DNA of 64,000 nucleotides from Gammaproteobacteria bacterium (lineage in GTDB: Bacteria > Pseudomonadota > Gammaproteobacteria > UBA6186 > Azoamicaceae): NCBI GenBank assembly GCA_013288135.1, contig JABDCL010000002.1, forward strand, positions 124,001 through 188,000, read 5' to 3'. Each line of letters opens with the position of its first letter. Positions within the stretch are counted from its first letter, which is position 1. The position numbers and the translations under genes are program-made. Positions 27,493-36,504 of this stretch are shown here, in pieces. The notes under the pieces are model-generated. The model saw only the letters and a list, made by a program, of their open reading frames with translations. It was not told the DNA's origin and made no database searches.

Positions 27493-27972
27493 TCAAAAGC
27501 CATATAATCCTCCTTCTAAGTAAGTATAGAAAAAATACTGCTTTTTCAATTGATAAATGACTGTTTCAAGTTTTTTAATGTCAATTGGTTTATTTAATAC
27601 TTCTTCAATCCCAGAGCAAAAACAAAGTTTTCTAGTATCAACATCACTATGAGATGTTAATGCAATCATTCTGACCTCTTTATGATTTTTATGGCCACGA
27701 AATTTGATCGCTACATCAGTCCCGCTGATCCCAGGCAATCCTATATCTAATAAAATTAAATCATAATGATTTTCAATCATTAATAATGCTTCTTCACCAC
27801 TAGAAGCAATATCAACTTGACAACCAAGATCAGTTAATATTTTATTGTGAATTAACTGAATTAATTGATTGTCTTCTATCATTAAGACATTGACTTCTTT
27901 TTTCAAAAAATTCTCTTTGTTTATAGTTGGTTGAGACACCAAAGAGTCATCTGAGTACTTATTATTAATCAT
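27493..27972 (-). CDS. CheY-like single-domain response regulator
   Basis: 159 residues. An unusual about 25-residue polar N-terminus, then a complete receiver domain: acidic pair in MIEDNQ, phosphorylatable Asp in LILLDIGLPG, Thr/Ser in ALTSHSD, Lys in LNKPIDI. No output domain follows, and no sensor kinase is adjacent, so it must act through protein contact. First gene of the twelve-gene operon and divergent from the LuxR/NB-ARC gene. It is probably part of the switch that controls the cluster. RBS AAGGA before ATG 27972. Confidence 0.9.
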   Translation of the reverse strand: MINNKYSDDSLVSQPTINKENFLKKEVNVLMIEDNQLIQLIHNKILTDLGCQVDIASSGEEALLMIENHYDLILLDIGLPGISGTDVAIKFRGHKNHKEVRMIALTSHSDVDTRKLCFCSGIEEVLNKPIDIKKLETVIYQLKKQYFFYTYLEGGLYGF

Positions 27973-28138
27973 AAAAATTCCTTTTACTAACCTTAATATT
28001 GAGGATAATATTCAAGAGAATTGCACTTAACTATCCTGCAAATATGCCTAAGGGTAAGGCTTAGGTAAAAATCCCCTAGCTTTTAAAGATAATTTAGAGA
28101 TAAAATTGTTTAAATTTTCTTTAGTCAGATTAAGTTGA

Positions 28139-28171
28139 TATAAAGTTATGGAGAAAACTCTATAAAGTTAT
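28139..28171. promoter_or_regulatory. Direct repeat TATAAAGTTAT x2, 22-bp period
   Basis: Identical 11-mers at 28139-28149 and 28161-28171, 22 bp start to start (two helical turns), in the divergent promoter region between the response-regulator operon and the LuxR-type regulator. Such spacing is typical of a dimer-binding operator. The bound protein is not known; the neighbouring LuxR-type protein is the obvious candidate. The rest of 27973-28263 shows AT-rich promoter-like sequence only. Confidence 0.5.
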
Positions 28172-28263
28172 ATCTAAAGCAGGCAACATATATATCAAAT
28201 AGAAAATGCTGTATTGGTATTGGAGGATGGGAAGCCAATTAAGTAAAACTATGAGATGTCACT

Positions 28264-31200
28264 ATGAGTAGTACTAAAAATACACAATATGAAAATATTG
28301 AAATTACCCTCCCACAGGAGATTTACGATTCATATTTGAAGGTAATTAATGAGATACCCTTTACACGCAGAGAAATAGATATCGTTGCGTGCATCCTGAG
28401 TGGAAGATCAACAAAAAAGATAGCCTCTTTTTTATCACTTTCCCCTAAAACTGTTGAAAATCATATCCGTAATCTTAGATTGAAGCTAGGATGTAGATCC
28501 CAAGAAAATATAATAGACTTTATAGAAAAATCTAATCAATTTACACTTGTAAAAAAATATTATTCAAGCCTACTTATTCAAACTACTTTTGAACTAGAGC
28601 TAAAAAAGATATCGGCGTCAGTGGGTAGCAAAGCTCTAATTTGCTTAATTGTTTATTGTAAAGAACAAAAGGATAATATACTTTTTATTTATCAGTTAGA
28701 AAAGCATCTAAATCTTGTCGGTGTTAAGACATCTATCGATATGAGGGAAGGAGCTCCAAACGATCATGCAGTAAAATTGGAAATTTCTAGTTTAATTCAA
28801 AGAGATAATAAAACCTTGGACTCAATTATTTTTCTTTTATTAAATAAAAAAACTTCTATAGATATTCCTAAACAATTGCTCGAGTATGGATATATCGATT
28901 TGGCAGAAGAGGGAAATTACTATTTTTTAGTCTTTGAAATTTTAAGAAAATTATTACCTACTATTACTTTAGATCAAAATATTTTAGAATTTAAGAGACA
29001 GTATGAAATATTCCATGATCCTTTTGTTTCTAAAATAGGCACTGAGGGAAACAAAACCCCGCAAAAAGATCAGGCACACGATGCACCCCAAAAAATTTCA
29101 AAAAAAACAAAAAGATGGATCTTATTTGGTAGCATACTTTGTCTAACCTCTTTTTATATTTTGTTTCTAACTTTAGAGGATACAAGGAAATTTAATTATA
29201 TTAACAATCAAAAGCAAAAGAATAATCTATCTCTAATTGAAAATGGCCATGACCTTAATAAAATCTCCATGCTTGAAGCAAAAGAAATCTGTAAAGTACC
29301 TGAACCTTGTGGATCTTTTTCTGGACGTTTATATTTTATTAATAAAATTAAAGACACTTTAAGAGAAAGTAGAAAAATTATTATTGTAGGATACCAAGGT
29401 ATGGGGAAAACCCAACTTTCATATCAATATGCAAAAGAAAATAGCGCTGAATATGAAGGAGGGACCTATTTTTTTAAAGCGGACTCGGAACAATCTCTTA
29501 TTAATTCCATTCGATTATTTTCTATTGCAATGGGCATTGCCACAGAGAATGAGGTTTATCGTCTTAACGATGATCAAATCAAAAAATTAATAGTGCCTTT
29601 ATTACAAGATCAACTGGAAAAACAAAAAAAGATGCTATTTATTTTTGATAATGCAGATAGTTACGATAGCATAAAAGACTTAATATCAATTCAGTCTAAA
29701 CAACATCATATAATAATTACTTCTTGTTCTAAAAAATGGGACGCTTGGGATTTTTTAGAATTGAAGGAATTTGATAAAGAAAAAAAAGAAGCAGAGCTTT
29801 TAATCTTAAAAGTACTTAAAAAAGAAATTCAACAAAATGCACAAAAATTAGCAAAAAAACTAGGATATTATCCATTGGCAATTACTCAAGCGATTAACTA
29901 TCTTAAAAATAATAATATGATTACAATAGATGATTACATTAGAGAATACGAATCTTTATATGAAAGAAGGAAGGTTTTCTTAAGTTACCATTCTTTTAAA
30001 CAAGATAATTATATAAAAACTTCTCTGACCGCTTTTGAAATATCAAAAAATATATTGGTTAAGGAATTAGCAGATGCTTATTACTTACTTAAACTTTGTT
30101 CTTATTTTTCATATGATATAATTCCTGCATCTATATTTAAAAATGATATAAAAAATATTTCTAGTTCTTTAGAAATTTTAAATAAATACTCAATGTTGGA
30201 TATTATTAATATTAAAGGTGAGTTATTTTTGAACATGCACAATGTATTAAGAGATAGTATTAAAATACAAATACATGAAGAAAAGGAAGAGCAGTCGATA
30301 GAAGAAAGAGTACTAAAATTAATTGATGAATATTTTGTTTACAATTTTTGGGATAGAAAAAATATTGAAAAAGTAAGACTTATTATCCCGCATGTTGAGA
30401 ATTTTTTAAATTCTTTGCATAAAAAAAATAGTGTATTATTAAAAACAAATAGATTGGTAAGTGTTTTAAGTAAATCCGGGGCATATTATATTTATTGTTT
30501 TCGCGATACTAAAGAAGCCATTCGCCTTCTTGAAAAAGCTAAATACTTAGCTCAATTTATTGAATCTGAGCAAGCACGTTTAACAAATAGAATTATGGAA
30601 GATCTGGCAACTTCTTATTATTACCACGGGGAGTATAACGAAGCTAGACAGGAGATCCAATTGATACAAAAAAGAAATGGTTCATCAGAGCTATCCTTTA
30701 TAATACAAGGTCACATACTATATAATGAATGTAGATATGAGGAAGCTCAAGTTCCATATGAAAAAGCTATGAAAATTCTTGAGACGGTAGAAAATCCTCA
30801 ACATCTTGCTCTAGTGAATCGTTCACTTGGATTAGTTTTTTATAGAAAACTACAGTATTCGCCTGCTGAGAAATCAAAAGAATATATCAATCTGTCTAAA
30901 AAATATTTAGAAAAAGCCCTCGAACTTCAAGAAAAGTTCAATGGTGAAAATTTAGAATTCGCAATAACTAAACATGCGTATGGGAGATTAGCAATAAAAC
31001 TTAAAGAATTTGACAAGGCCGGTCGCTTTCTTTCAGAGGCATTAAAAATGGCTACAGATTATTGTAAGAAAGATGAAGATCATTATGAAATTTTAATAAT
31101 GAAGAGATCATATGGGCATTATCTATGTCTTTATGAAAAAGATCGTTTTGAAGAGGGAGTAAAATATTTAAAAGAAGCGTTAGAAGGGAAAATACGTATT

Positions 31201-31434
31201 TATCAAGATAAACCTCATCAAGCAGTCATAGGAACCATGGAGCTTATTGCCGATGTTTTTTCTCATAATTCCAAAGATAAAGAATTAATAAAATTAATAC
31301 CGATGATTAATCGATACTTAGATGATTGGCCACTTGCTGAAAAAAAAGATCAAAGCAAAAATATTAATAATCAAATTATAGATAACAAAATACATTCCAT
31401 AAGAGAAGTAATCAGTAAAACCCAATTACTATAA
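28264..31434 (+). CDS. LuxR-type HTH / membrane helix / NB-ARC / TPR regulator
   Basis: 1056 residues. Domain order: a LuxR/GerE helix-turn-helix (about 36-90, FTRREIDIVACILSGRSTKKIASFLSLSPKTVENHI), a linker region, one hydrophobic helix (about 284-303, WILFGSILCLTSFYILFLTL), an NB-ARC/STAND ATPase (Walker A GYQGMGKT near 375; Walker B MLFIFDNAD near 456; sensor IIITSCS), a winged-helix part, then tetratricopeptide-like repeats from about 740 to 1030. A cytoplasmic DNA-binding end joined through a membrane helix to a STAND switch would be a one-component signal-sensing regulator. STAND ATPases normally oligomerise on ligand binding. Divergent from the biosynthetic operon, so probably its regulator. 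Confidence 0.85.
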   Translation: MSSTKNTQYENIEITLPQEIYDSYLKVINEIPFTRREIDIVACILSGRSTKKIASFLSLSPKTVENHIRNLRLKLGCRSQENIIDFIEKSNQFTLVKKYYSSLLIQTTFELELKKISASVGSKALICLIVYCKEQKDNILFIYQLEKHLNLVGVKTSIDMREGAPNDHAVKLEISSLIQRDNKTLDSIIFLLLNKKTSIDIPKQLLEYGYIDLAEEGNYYFLVFEILRKLLPTITLDQNILEFKRQYEIFHDPFVSKIGTEGNKTPQKDQAHDAPQKISKKTKRWILFGSILCLTSFYILFLTLEDTRKFNYINNQKQKNNLSLIENGHDLNKISMLEAKEICKVPEPCGSFSGRLYFINKIKDTLRESRKIIIVGYQGMGKTQLSYQYAKENSAEYEGGTYFFKADSEQSLINSIRLFSIAMGIATENEVYRLNDDQIKKLIVPLLQDQLEKQKKMLFIFDNADSYDSIKDLISIQSKQHHIIITSCSKKWDAWDFLELKEFDKEKKEAELLILKVLKKEIQQNAQKLAKKLGYYPLAITQAINYLKNNNMITIDDYIREYESLYERRKVFLSYHSFKQDNYIKTSLTAFEISKNILVKELADAYYLLKLCSYFSYDIIPASIFKNDIKNISSSLEILNKYSMLDIINIKGELFLNMHNVLRDSIKIQIHEEKEEQSIEERVLKLIDEYFVYNFWDRKNIEKVRLIIPHVENFLNSLHKKNSVLLKTNRLVSVLSKSGAYYIYCFRDTKEAIRLLEKAKYLAQFIESEQARLTNRIMEDLATSYYYHGEYNEARQEIQLIQKRNGSSELSFIIQGHILYNECRYEEAQVPYEKAMKILETVENPQHLALVNRSLGLVFYRKLQYSPAEKSKEYINLSKKYLEKALELQEKFNGENLEFAITKHAYGRLAIKLKEFDKAGRFLSEALKMATDYCKKDEDHYEILIMKRSYGHYLCLYEKDRFEEGVKYLKEALEGKIRIYQDKPHQAVIGTMELIADVFSHNSKDKELIKLIPMINRYLDDWPLAEKKDQSKNINNQIIDNKIHSIREVISKTQLL

Positions 31435-31435
31435 T

Positions 31436-32320
31436 TTATGGAGAAGAGAAGATCTTTCCTTGCGTGTTGGCTATTTTCTTTTTAGCCTCTGAGTCACTTA
31501 ACCAAACATGATAATGTTCTAGATATTGAAATTGATATTTTCCTAGATTTTTATCAAAAATATTATGCTTTGCCATTATTCTATTATCATGTACGCCAAC
31601 AAATTTAATGTTTGCAACTTTACAAAATTCTTCTACATCTCTTACGTTATGTATTTTATCATCAATAAAAATAATTTCTTTAGGATTAAAATCAACTTGT
31701 TCTAAAAAAGCTTTTAATACTGTACCCTTAGGGTGGTGATTTGTATACATAATTCCATCTTTATAGACTGGTATCTTTTTACCATTAATTATATTTAACT
31801 TGTTGATTTCAAAATATCTTTCAGGAAACCCTGCCGTTACACTAAAATCTATATCATGTTTTTTTAAATGCATGTTTCTCCAATCTTCTACAGATTCAAT
31901 TTTTCCCATTTTTCCACTTCTAAATGCTGTCAGAGCAAGAACCTTTATTTTTTTTAACTGCAAATTATGTATTAACTTAGGAATCATTTCATTAGTCAAC
32001 TTCCAGTTTGATTGTAATAGCATAATGCTATGCAATAAATCTCTTTTCTCTTCCCCTAAATTTTTTTCGAAATCAACCATGGTTGATTCCCAAAAGGATG
32101 AAGCAATTTGTAACTGGACAATATTTTCGGGATAAACCAGTACTTCATCTACATCAAAAATAACGAGTGAACTTAAGCTTACGTTTTTTAAAATAGTATT
32201 TAACTGTTCGATTTCATTTATTATAACAACTTCCGAAAATGCAGCTTTACCATAAAAAAGACTTAAAACAAATACTATCGTAAAAATCATAAATCGAATA
32301 GTGATAAAAACGCGTCTCAT
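31436..32320 (-). CDS. DUF2608 HAD-superfamily exported protein
   Basis: 294 residues. N-terminal signal peptide or anchor (IRFMIFTIVFVLSLFYGKAAFS). HAD-type motif I near residue 54 reads VIFDVDEVLVYP, ALTAFRSG follows, and KEIIFIDDKIHNVRDV is the motif III/IV region. DUF2608 proteins occur in Legionella, Coxiella and Chlamydia; the activity is uncharacterised, presumably a periplasmic phosphatase-like enzyme. Convergent with, and one base from, the NB-ARC gene. The interval 32321-32530 shows nothing recognisable. Confidence 0.82.
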   Translation of the reverse strand: MRRVFITIRFMIFTIVFVLSLFYGKAAFSEVVIINEIEQLNTILKNVSLSSLVIFDVDEVLVYPENIVQLQIASSFWESTMVDFEKNLGEEKRDLLHSIMLLQSNWKLTNEMIPKLIHNLQLKKIKVLALTAFRSGKMGKIESVEDWRNMHLKKHDIDFSVTAGFPERYFEINKLNIINGKKIPVYKDGIMYTNHHPKGTVLKAFLEQVDFNPKEIIFIDDKIHNVRDVEEFCKVANIKFVGVHDNRIMAKHNIFDKNLGKYQFQYLEHYHVWLSDSEAKKKIANTQGKIFSSP

Positions 32321-32530
32321 GATATTCCTATTTTAAATAATCTTAATTATCTCATTTGTAAATTATAGCATTTTCTGTAGTTTTTTATAATTTTTATCTA
32401 ATCAAGTAGTTGGCTCCTTAAATAAAACTGTCGTGGTAATACTACCACATGGTCCAAAAATAAGCTTCCTCCCTAGTTTCTGTATAGACCGGGGAGATGG
32501 GTAGGGTTAGATATGCGCATTAACCCAAAA

Positions 32531-33373
32531 TTACACCACCCCCACCTCGACCCTATACCCACCCAAATTCCGAACATTCAAAACCCCAGCATCAAAAATT
32601 AAATACTGACCTTTAATTCCCAATAATTTTCCCGATATTTCAGGCGTTTTATTAAAATTCAAGGAAGAGATTTTTATAGGATATTCTAATACCGGATACT
32701 GAAATTCAGTCACTGCTTCTGCACCAGTTCCCAAATATTCAATTTTAGCATTTTTCACTTTATCCGCAATACCATCAAACTCTTTTTCAAATATCTTAAA
32801 CAATTCATTCTTTTTAGAAACCAAATCCACAACTGCTTTAGTTCCCCGCAGCATTTTACGCCAATCGGTTTTATCTTTTACCTGTTTTGCCAAAATCACT
32901 TCAATCAAACCGGCAGCATATCGAGTGGAAACTCTAAACATTGGCAAGGCTTCTAAAGCACCCTGATCTATCCAACGTGTTGGAATTTGTGATTCTCGAG
33001 TCACTCCTACTTTCAGATCAGAGGTATTCGCTAAATACACAATATGGGGAATCATACAATGCGCTTCTCCCCACTCAGGCTCCCGACATGTTCCTAGATC
33101 GTAATGACATTTTTCAGGTTTTAAAATACAGAAATCACAACGCGCTAATTTTTGTGAACAAACAAAACAATATCCTTGATTATAACTTTTTTTGGTTTTT
33201 TTTTGACATCCTAAACAATAGATTTCATCCGCAAACTTCAAGGTCAGTATTTTTCCTAATAATGGATTTAAAGGTATTTCTGACTCACCAATCGGTAGAG
33301 TATATTGAATCGGAGAACTCAAAATACTTTTTAGTTTTTTAATCTCCCCAGTATATTCATATTGTTTTTCCAT
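32531..33373 (-). CDS. DUF2797 zinc-finger-like protein
   Basis: 280 residues, cytosolic. Cys-rich N-terminal third with paired CxxC motifs (IYCLGCQKKTKKSYNQGYC-FVC, CDFCILKPEKC, TCREPEWGEAHC), then NTSDLKVGVTRESQIPTRWIDQGA, typical of DUF2797. The function of the family is not established. Precedes ampG and the two transporters on the same strand; gap to ampG is 9 nt. Confidence 0.85.
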   Translation of the reverse strand: MEKQYEYTGEIKKLKSILSSPIQYTLPIGESEIPLNPLLGKILTLKFADEIYCLGCQKKTKKSYNQGYCFVCSQKLARCDFCILKPEKCHYDLGTCREPEWGEAHCMIPHIVYLANTSDLKVGVTRESQIPTRWIDQGALEALPMFRVSTRYAAGLIEVILAKQVKDKTDWRKMLRGTKAVVDLVSKKNELFKIFEKEFDGIADKVKNAKIEYLGTGAEAVTEFQYPVLEYPIKISSLNFNKTPEISGKLLGIKGQYLIFDAGVLNVRNLGGYRVEVGVV

Positions 33374-33382
33374 AAAATATAC

Positions 33383-34663
33383 TTAACTCGCCGTCACTAA
33401 CCCTTCACGAATTTGTGTTTGTTCATGACGCATTTTTTCTAAGCCTCCTCGCAACCACCAAAGAAGCACTAAACCTGGCATAGAAAATAAAACTGACGAA
33501 ATAAAGAAAGTTTGCCATCCATAATATTCTGCTATCATGCCGGCCATGGGACCAATGAAAACTCGTCCCACCACACATAAAGAAGACAGTAATGCATACT
33601 GAAAAGCTGTAAAACGAGGATTACATAATCCCATTAAAAGTCCAAAAAATACGGCGGTTCCCATTCCCCCAAACATATTGTCCATAAAAATCGAAAAACC
33701 AGCCACCCAAAGATTATGACCCGACCAAATTAAAAGAACATAACAAAGATTGGCAATGGTTTGTAAAATACCAAAGAGAAATAGAGCATGAAAATAACCC
33801 AGCCGAATGGTCCATAACCCGCCCACTGTGGTCCCCAAAACAGTCCCTATAAATCCCATCAATTTAATTAATGTTCCAATTTCTAATAATGTAAAACCTA
33901 CACCCCGAATTAAAAAGGCCTGCGTCATCGAGCCTGCAAAGGCATCTCCTAGTTTATACAAAACAATAAAAATTAAAACAGCTACTCCTTGACGACGAGA
34001 TAAAAATTCAACAAGCGGTGTCACCGTACATTCTCGTAAATTTCTGGGAGGAATAACTTCAACCTCTGGTTTTGGACCTAAAAAAGTTGCTATAATGCCG
34101 ATGATCATTAAAGCAGACATGGCGAGATAAGCTATCCTCCACCCCACTTGATGTGCAATGATCAAAATTAATCCCCCTGAAACCAACATAGCAATTCGAT
34201 AGCCATTAACAAACATAGCAGCACCCACCGGGCGTTCCTCTGGTTTTAACATGTCTGTTCTATAGGCATCCACGGCAATGTCTTGAGAAGCAGAAAGAAA
34301 TGCAAGTGTGCAGGCTAATAAAAATAAAAATTCAGCGTTTGATTCCGGCGTCAATAATGCCATGCCAGCCATCACAACACACAACAACAATTGACAGATC
34401 AACATCCAGCCTCTTCTGCGTCCCAAAAAAGGAGGAACCCATCTATCCATCACGGGTGCCCATAAAAACTTAAAGGTATAGGGCAAAGACGCTAATCCCA
34501 CAAACCCAATGGCCTGCAAAGATACCCCATTGGTCGTAAACCAAGCCGCTAATGCACTTCCTGATAAGGCCAACGGTAAACCAGAAGTAAACCCTAACAA
34601 TAAGGTAATCATAATTCGACGTTCAGTAAAAATATCAGCAATTTTTTTAAAGTGAATCATCAT
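33383..34663 (-). CDS. ampG: AmpG-type muropeptide permease (MFS)
   Basis: 426 residues, twelve membrane segments. AmpG hallmarks: LLGFTSGLPLALSGSALAAWF at the N-terminus, PYTFKFLWAPVMDRW, FLGRRRGWM, and SASQDIAVDAYRTD. Imports anhydro-muropeptides released during cell-wall turnover for recycling. Only 4 nt separates it from the ABC exporter upstream. Confidence 0.85.
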   Translation of the reverse strand: MMIHFKKIADIFTERRIMITLLLGFTSGLPLALSGSALAAWFTTNGVSLQAIGFVGLASLPYTFKFLWAPVMDRWVPPFLGRRRGWMLICQLLLCVVMAGMALLTPESNAEFLFLLACTLAFLSASQDIAVDAYRTDMLKPEERPVGAAMFVNGYRIAMLVSGGLILIIAHQVGWRIAYLAMSALMIIGIIATFLGPKPEVEVIPPRNLRECTVTPLVEFLSRRQGVAVLIFIVLYKLGDAFAGSMTQAFLIRGVGFTLLEIGTLIKLMGFIGTVLGTTVGGLWTIRLGYFHALFLFGILQTIANLCYVLLIWSGHNLWVAGFSIFMDNMFGGMGTAVFFGLLMGLCNPRFTAFQYALLSSLCVVGRVFIGPMAGMIAEYYGWQTFFISSVLFSMPGLVLLWWLRGGLEKMRHEQTQIREGLVTAS

Positions 34664-34667
34664 TTAT

Positions 34668-36494
34668 TTATGCCTCTTTAACTTCATATTCATCATTTCC
34701 ATCATCTTCACCTTCTTCATCCTCATTTTCATCTCCTCGTTCAGGTAAGAAGCCCCCTGCTTGCATTTCCCATAATTTTGCATAATGACTGTTTTGTTCT
34801 AATAATTCTTGATGCGTACCATCTTCTACGACTTGACCACCCATAAAGACTAAAATTCTATCTAATCCAGATAATGTCGATAAACGATGGGCAATAACCA
34901 ATGTCGTTCGTCCTTGCATCAGATATTCTAAACTTTCACGGATTTTCTTTTCTGTCATAGAATCTAATGCGGAAGTTGCTTCATCTAAAATTAGAATTGG
35001 GGCATTCTTAAGAATGGCGCGAGCAATTGCAATTCTTTGTCGCTGCCCACCCGATAATTTTAATCCACGCTCTCCAACAATCGTGTGATACCGGTCTGGT
35101 AACAACTCAATAAATTCATGACAATGTGCTTTTTTTGAAGCTTCAATAATTTCTTCTTCACTTGCATCTAAGCGTCCATAACGAATATTTTCCAAGAGAT
35201 TCCGATGAAACAACATAGGATCTTGAGGAATCATAGCAATCTGTGAATGTAGACTGTCTTGTGTTACTTGCTCAATATTTTGATCATCAATTAAAATTTG
35301 TCCAGAAGCAATATTAAAAAATCTCAAAATAAGACTGGCAAATGTCGTTTTTCCACTACCGGAAAAACCAACAAGCCCTACTTTTTGCCCTCCTTCAAGG
35401 GTGAGAGATTTGTTGCGGAATATATTTTTACCCCTATCATAATGAAAACTGACGTTATCAAATACTATTTCACCCCGCGTTACTTTTAAAGATTGAGCAT
35501 TGGGGACATCAACAATTTCATGAGGGATATTGATAATCGAGAGCGCTTGTTTACACACCCCTAATTCTTGAGAAAACATTAAAAAATGACTCGCCAAATA
35601 CCACAAGCCTTGCATGATGGTCATAGACAACGAGAGAATAAAAACAAAATCTCCAACCGTCACTAAATTGTGTTCTTTGGCATAAATTAAGATCCCCATC
35701 ATACATCCAAACAATAAGGTGACAGAAGTGCCTTGCAGTGTTTTAATTTTAATCATATACCACTGCAGTTCTTGATCTTTATATCGAGACTCTTTCACAA
35801 ATTTTGCTAAATAGTCTCTTTCATAACGATTATGAGCAAATAGTTTAGAACTGACAATATTAGTAACACTGTCTACCAGTTTACCCATACAAACACTATT
35901 GCTTTCTGAAAACCTTTCTGAGAACCACAAGGTTTTTTTGTAAAAAACAAAGACAATGCTTAAGAACACTACTGACCATAATAATAAAACCAAACTCGAA
36001 AAAGGATTGACAAAATACACACTAATACAAGCAATGATTAAACACATCACTTGCGAAAAGAGTGGTTCTACACTTTGCGCAATAACTGATTCTGCTCCTC
36101 TTGCCATATCTGCAACTTTATTGGAAAGGCTTCCTGAAAAGTTCCGTTGAAAAAAAGCATAAGAATGTTCTTGCAGGTAAGAAAAAAGGGAATTAATAAT
36201 ATCTTCTCGGACTTTAGGTAATGTTTTTAATTTAAAATAATCATATAAAACCCAACATAAATCCATGATTTGATATAACAACACAAACAAAACAGCTGGA
36301 ATAAAAACAGTAGAAATTAGGCTTCCTGGGTTTCCATGGTATTCAACCACATCATCAATGATTAGTTTCATTAAGAAAGGATTTAATGAGGTAAAAATTG
36401 CCAATAGAAATACAGCAAACAGCATTCCCAAAAATGTTTTTTTATAAGGGCGAAGAAAATACCACAAAAATGCATTTAAAGTTTTAGGAAGCAT
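34668..36494 (-). CDS. ABC exporter, fused permease and ATPase
   Basis: 608 residues: a six-helix exporter-type membrane domain (1-310) followed by an ATPase with Walker A GFSGSGKTT, Q-loop PQDPMLFH, signature LSGGQRQRIAIARA, Walker B ILILDEATSALD and H-loop IAHRLST. It ends in a highly acidic tail (GDENEDEEGEDDGNDEYEVKEA). Works as a homodimer in the inner membrane, exporting lipids, drugs or peptides; the substrate is not predictable. Confidence 0.9.
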   Translation of the reverse strand: MLPKTLNAFLWYFLRPYKKTFLGMLFAVFLLAIFTSLNPFLMKLIIDDVVEYHGNPGSLISTVFIPAVLFVLLYQIMDLCWVLYDYFKLKTLPKVREDIINSLFSYLQEHSYAFFQRNFSGSLSNKVADMARGAESVIAQSVEPLFSQVMCLIIACISVYFVNPFSSLVLLLWSVVFLSIVFVFYKKTLWFSERFSESNSVCMGKLVDSVTNIVSSKLFAHNRYERDYLAKFVKESRYKDQELQWYMIKIKTLQGTSVTLLFGCMMGILIYAKEHNLVTVGDFVFILSLSMTIMQGLWYLASHFLMFSQELGVCKQALSIINIPHEIVDVPNAQSLKVTRGEIVFDNVSFHYDRGKNIFRNKSLTLEGGQKVGLVGFSGSGKTTFASLILRFFNIASGQILIDDQNIEQVTQDSLHSQIAMIPQDPMLFHRNLLENIRYGRLDASEEEIIEASKKAHCHEFIELLPDRYHTIVGERGLKLSGGQRQRIAIARAILKNAPILILDEATSALDSMTEKKIRESLEYLMQGRTTLVIAHRLSTLSGLDRILVFMGGQVVEDGTHQELLEQNSHYAKLWEMQAGGFLPERGDENEDEEGEDDGNDEYEVKEA

Positions 36495-36504
36495 TTATAC
36501 TCCT

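Noticed and set aside
25811-27972. Toxin-antitoxin module (zeta with response regulator as antitoxin)
   Set aside because: The upstream protein is a complete CheY-type receiver domain, not an epsilon-like antitoxin, and the kinase has an export signal.
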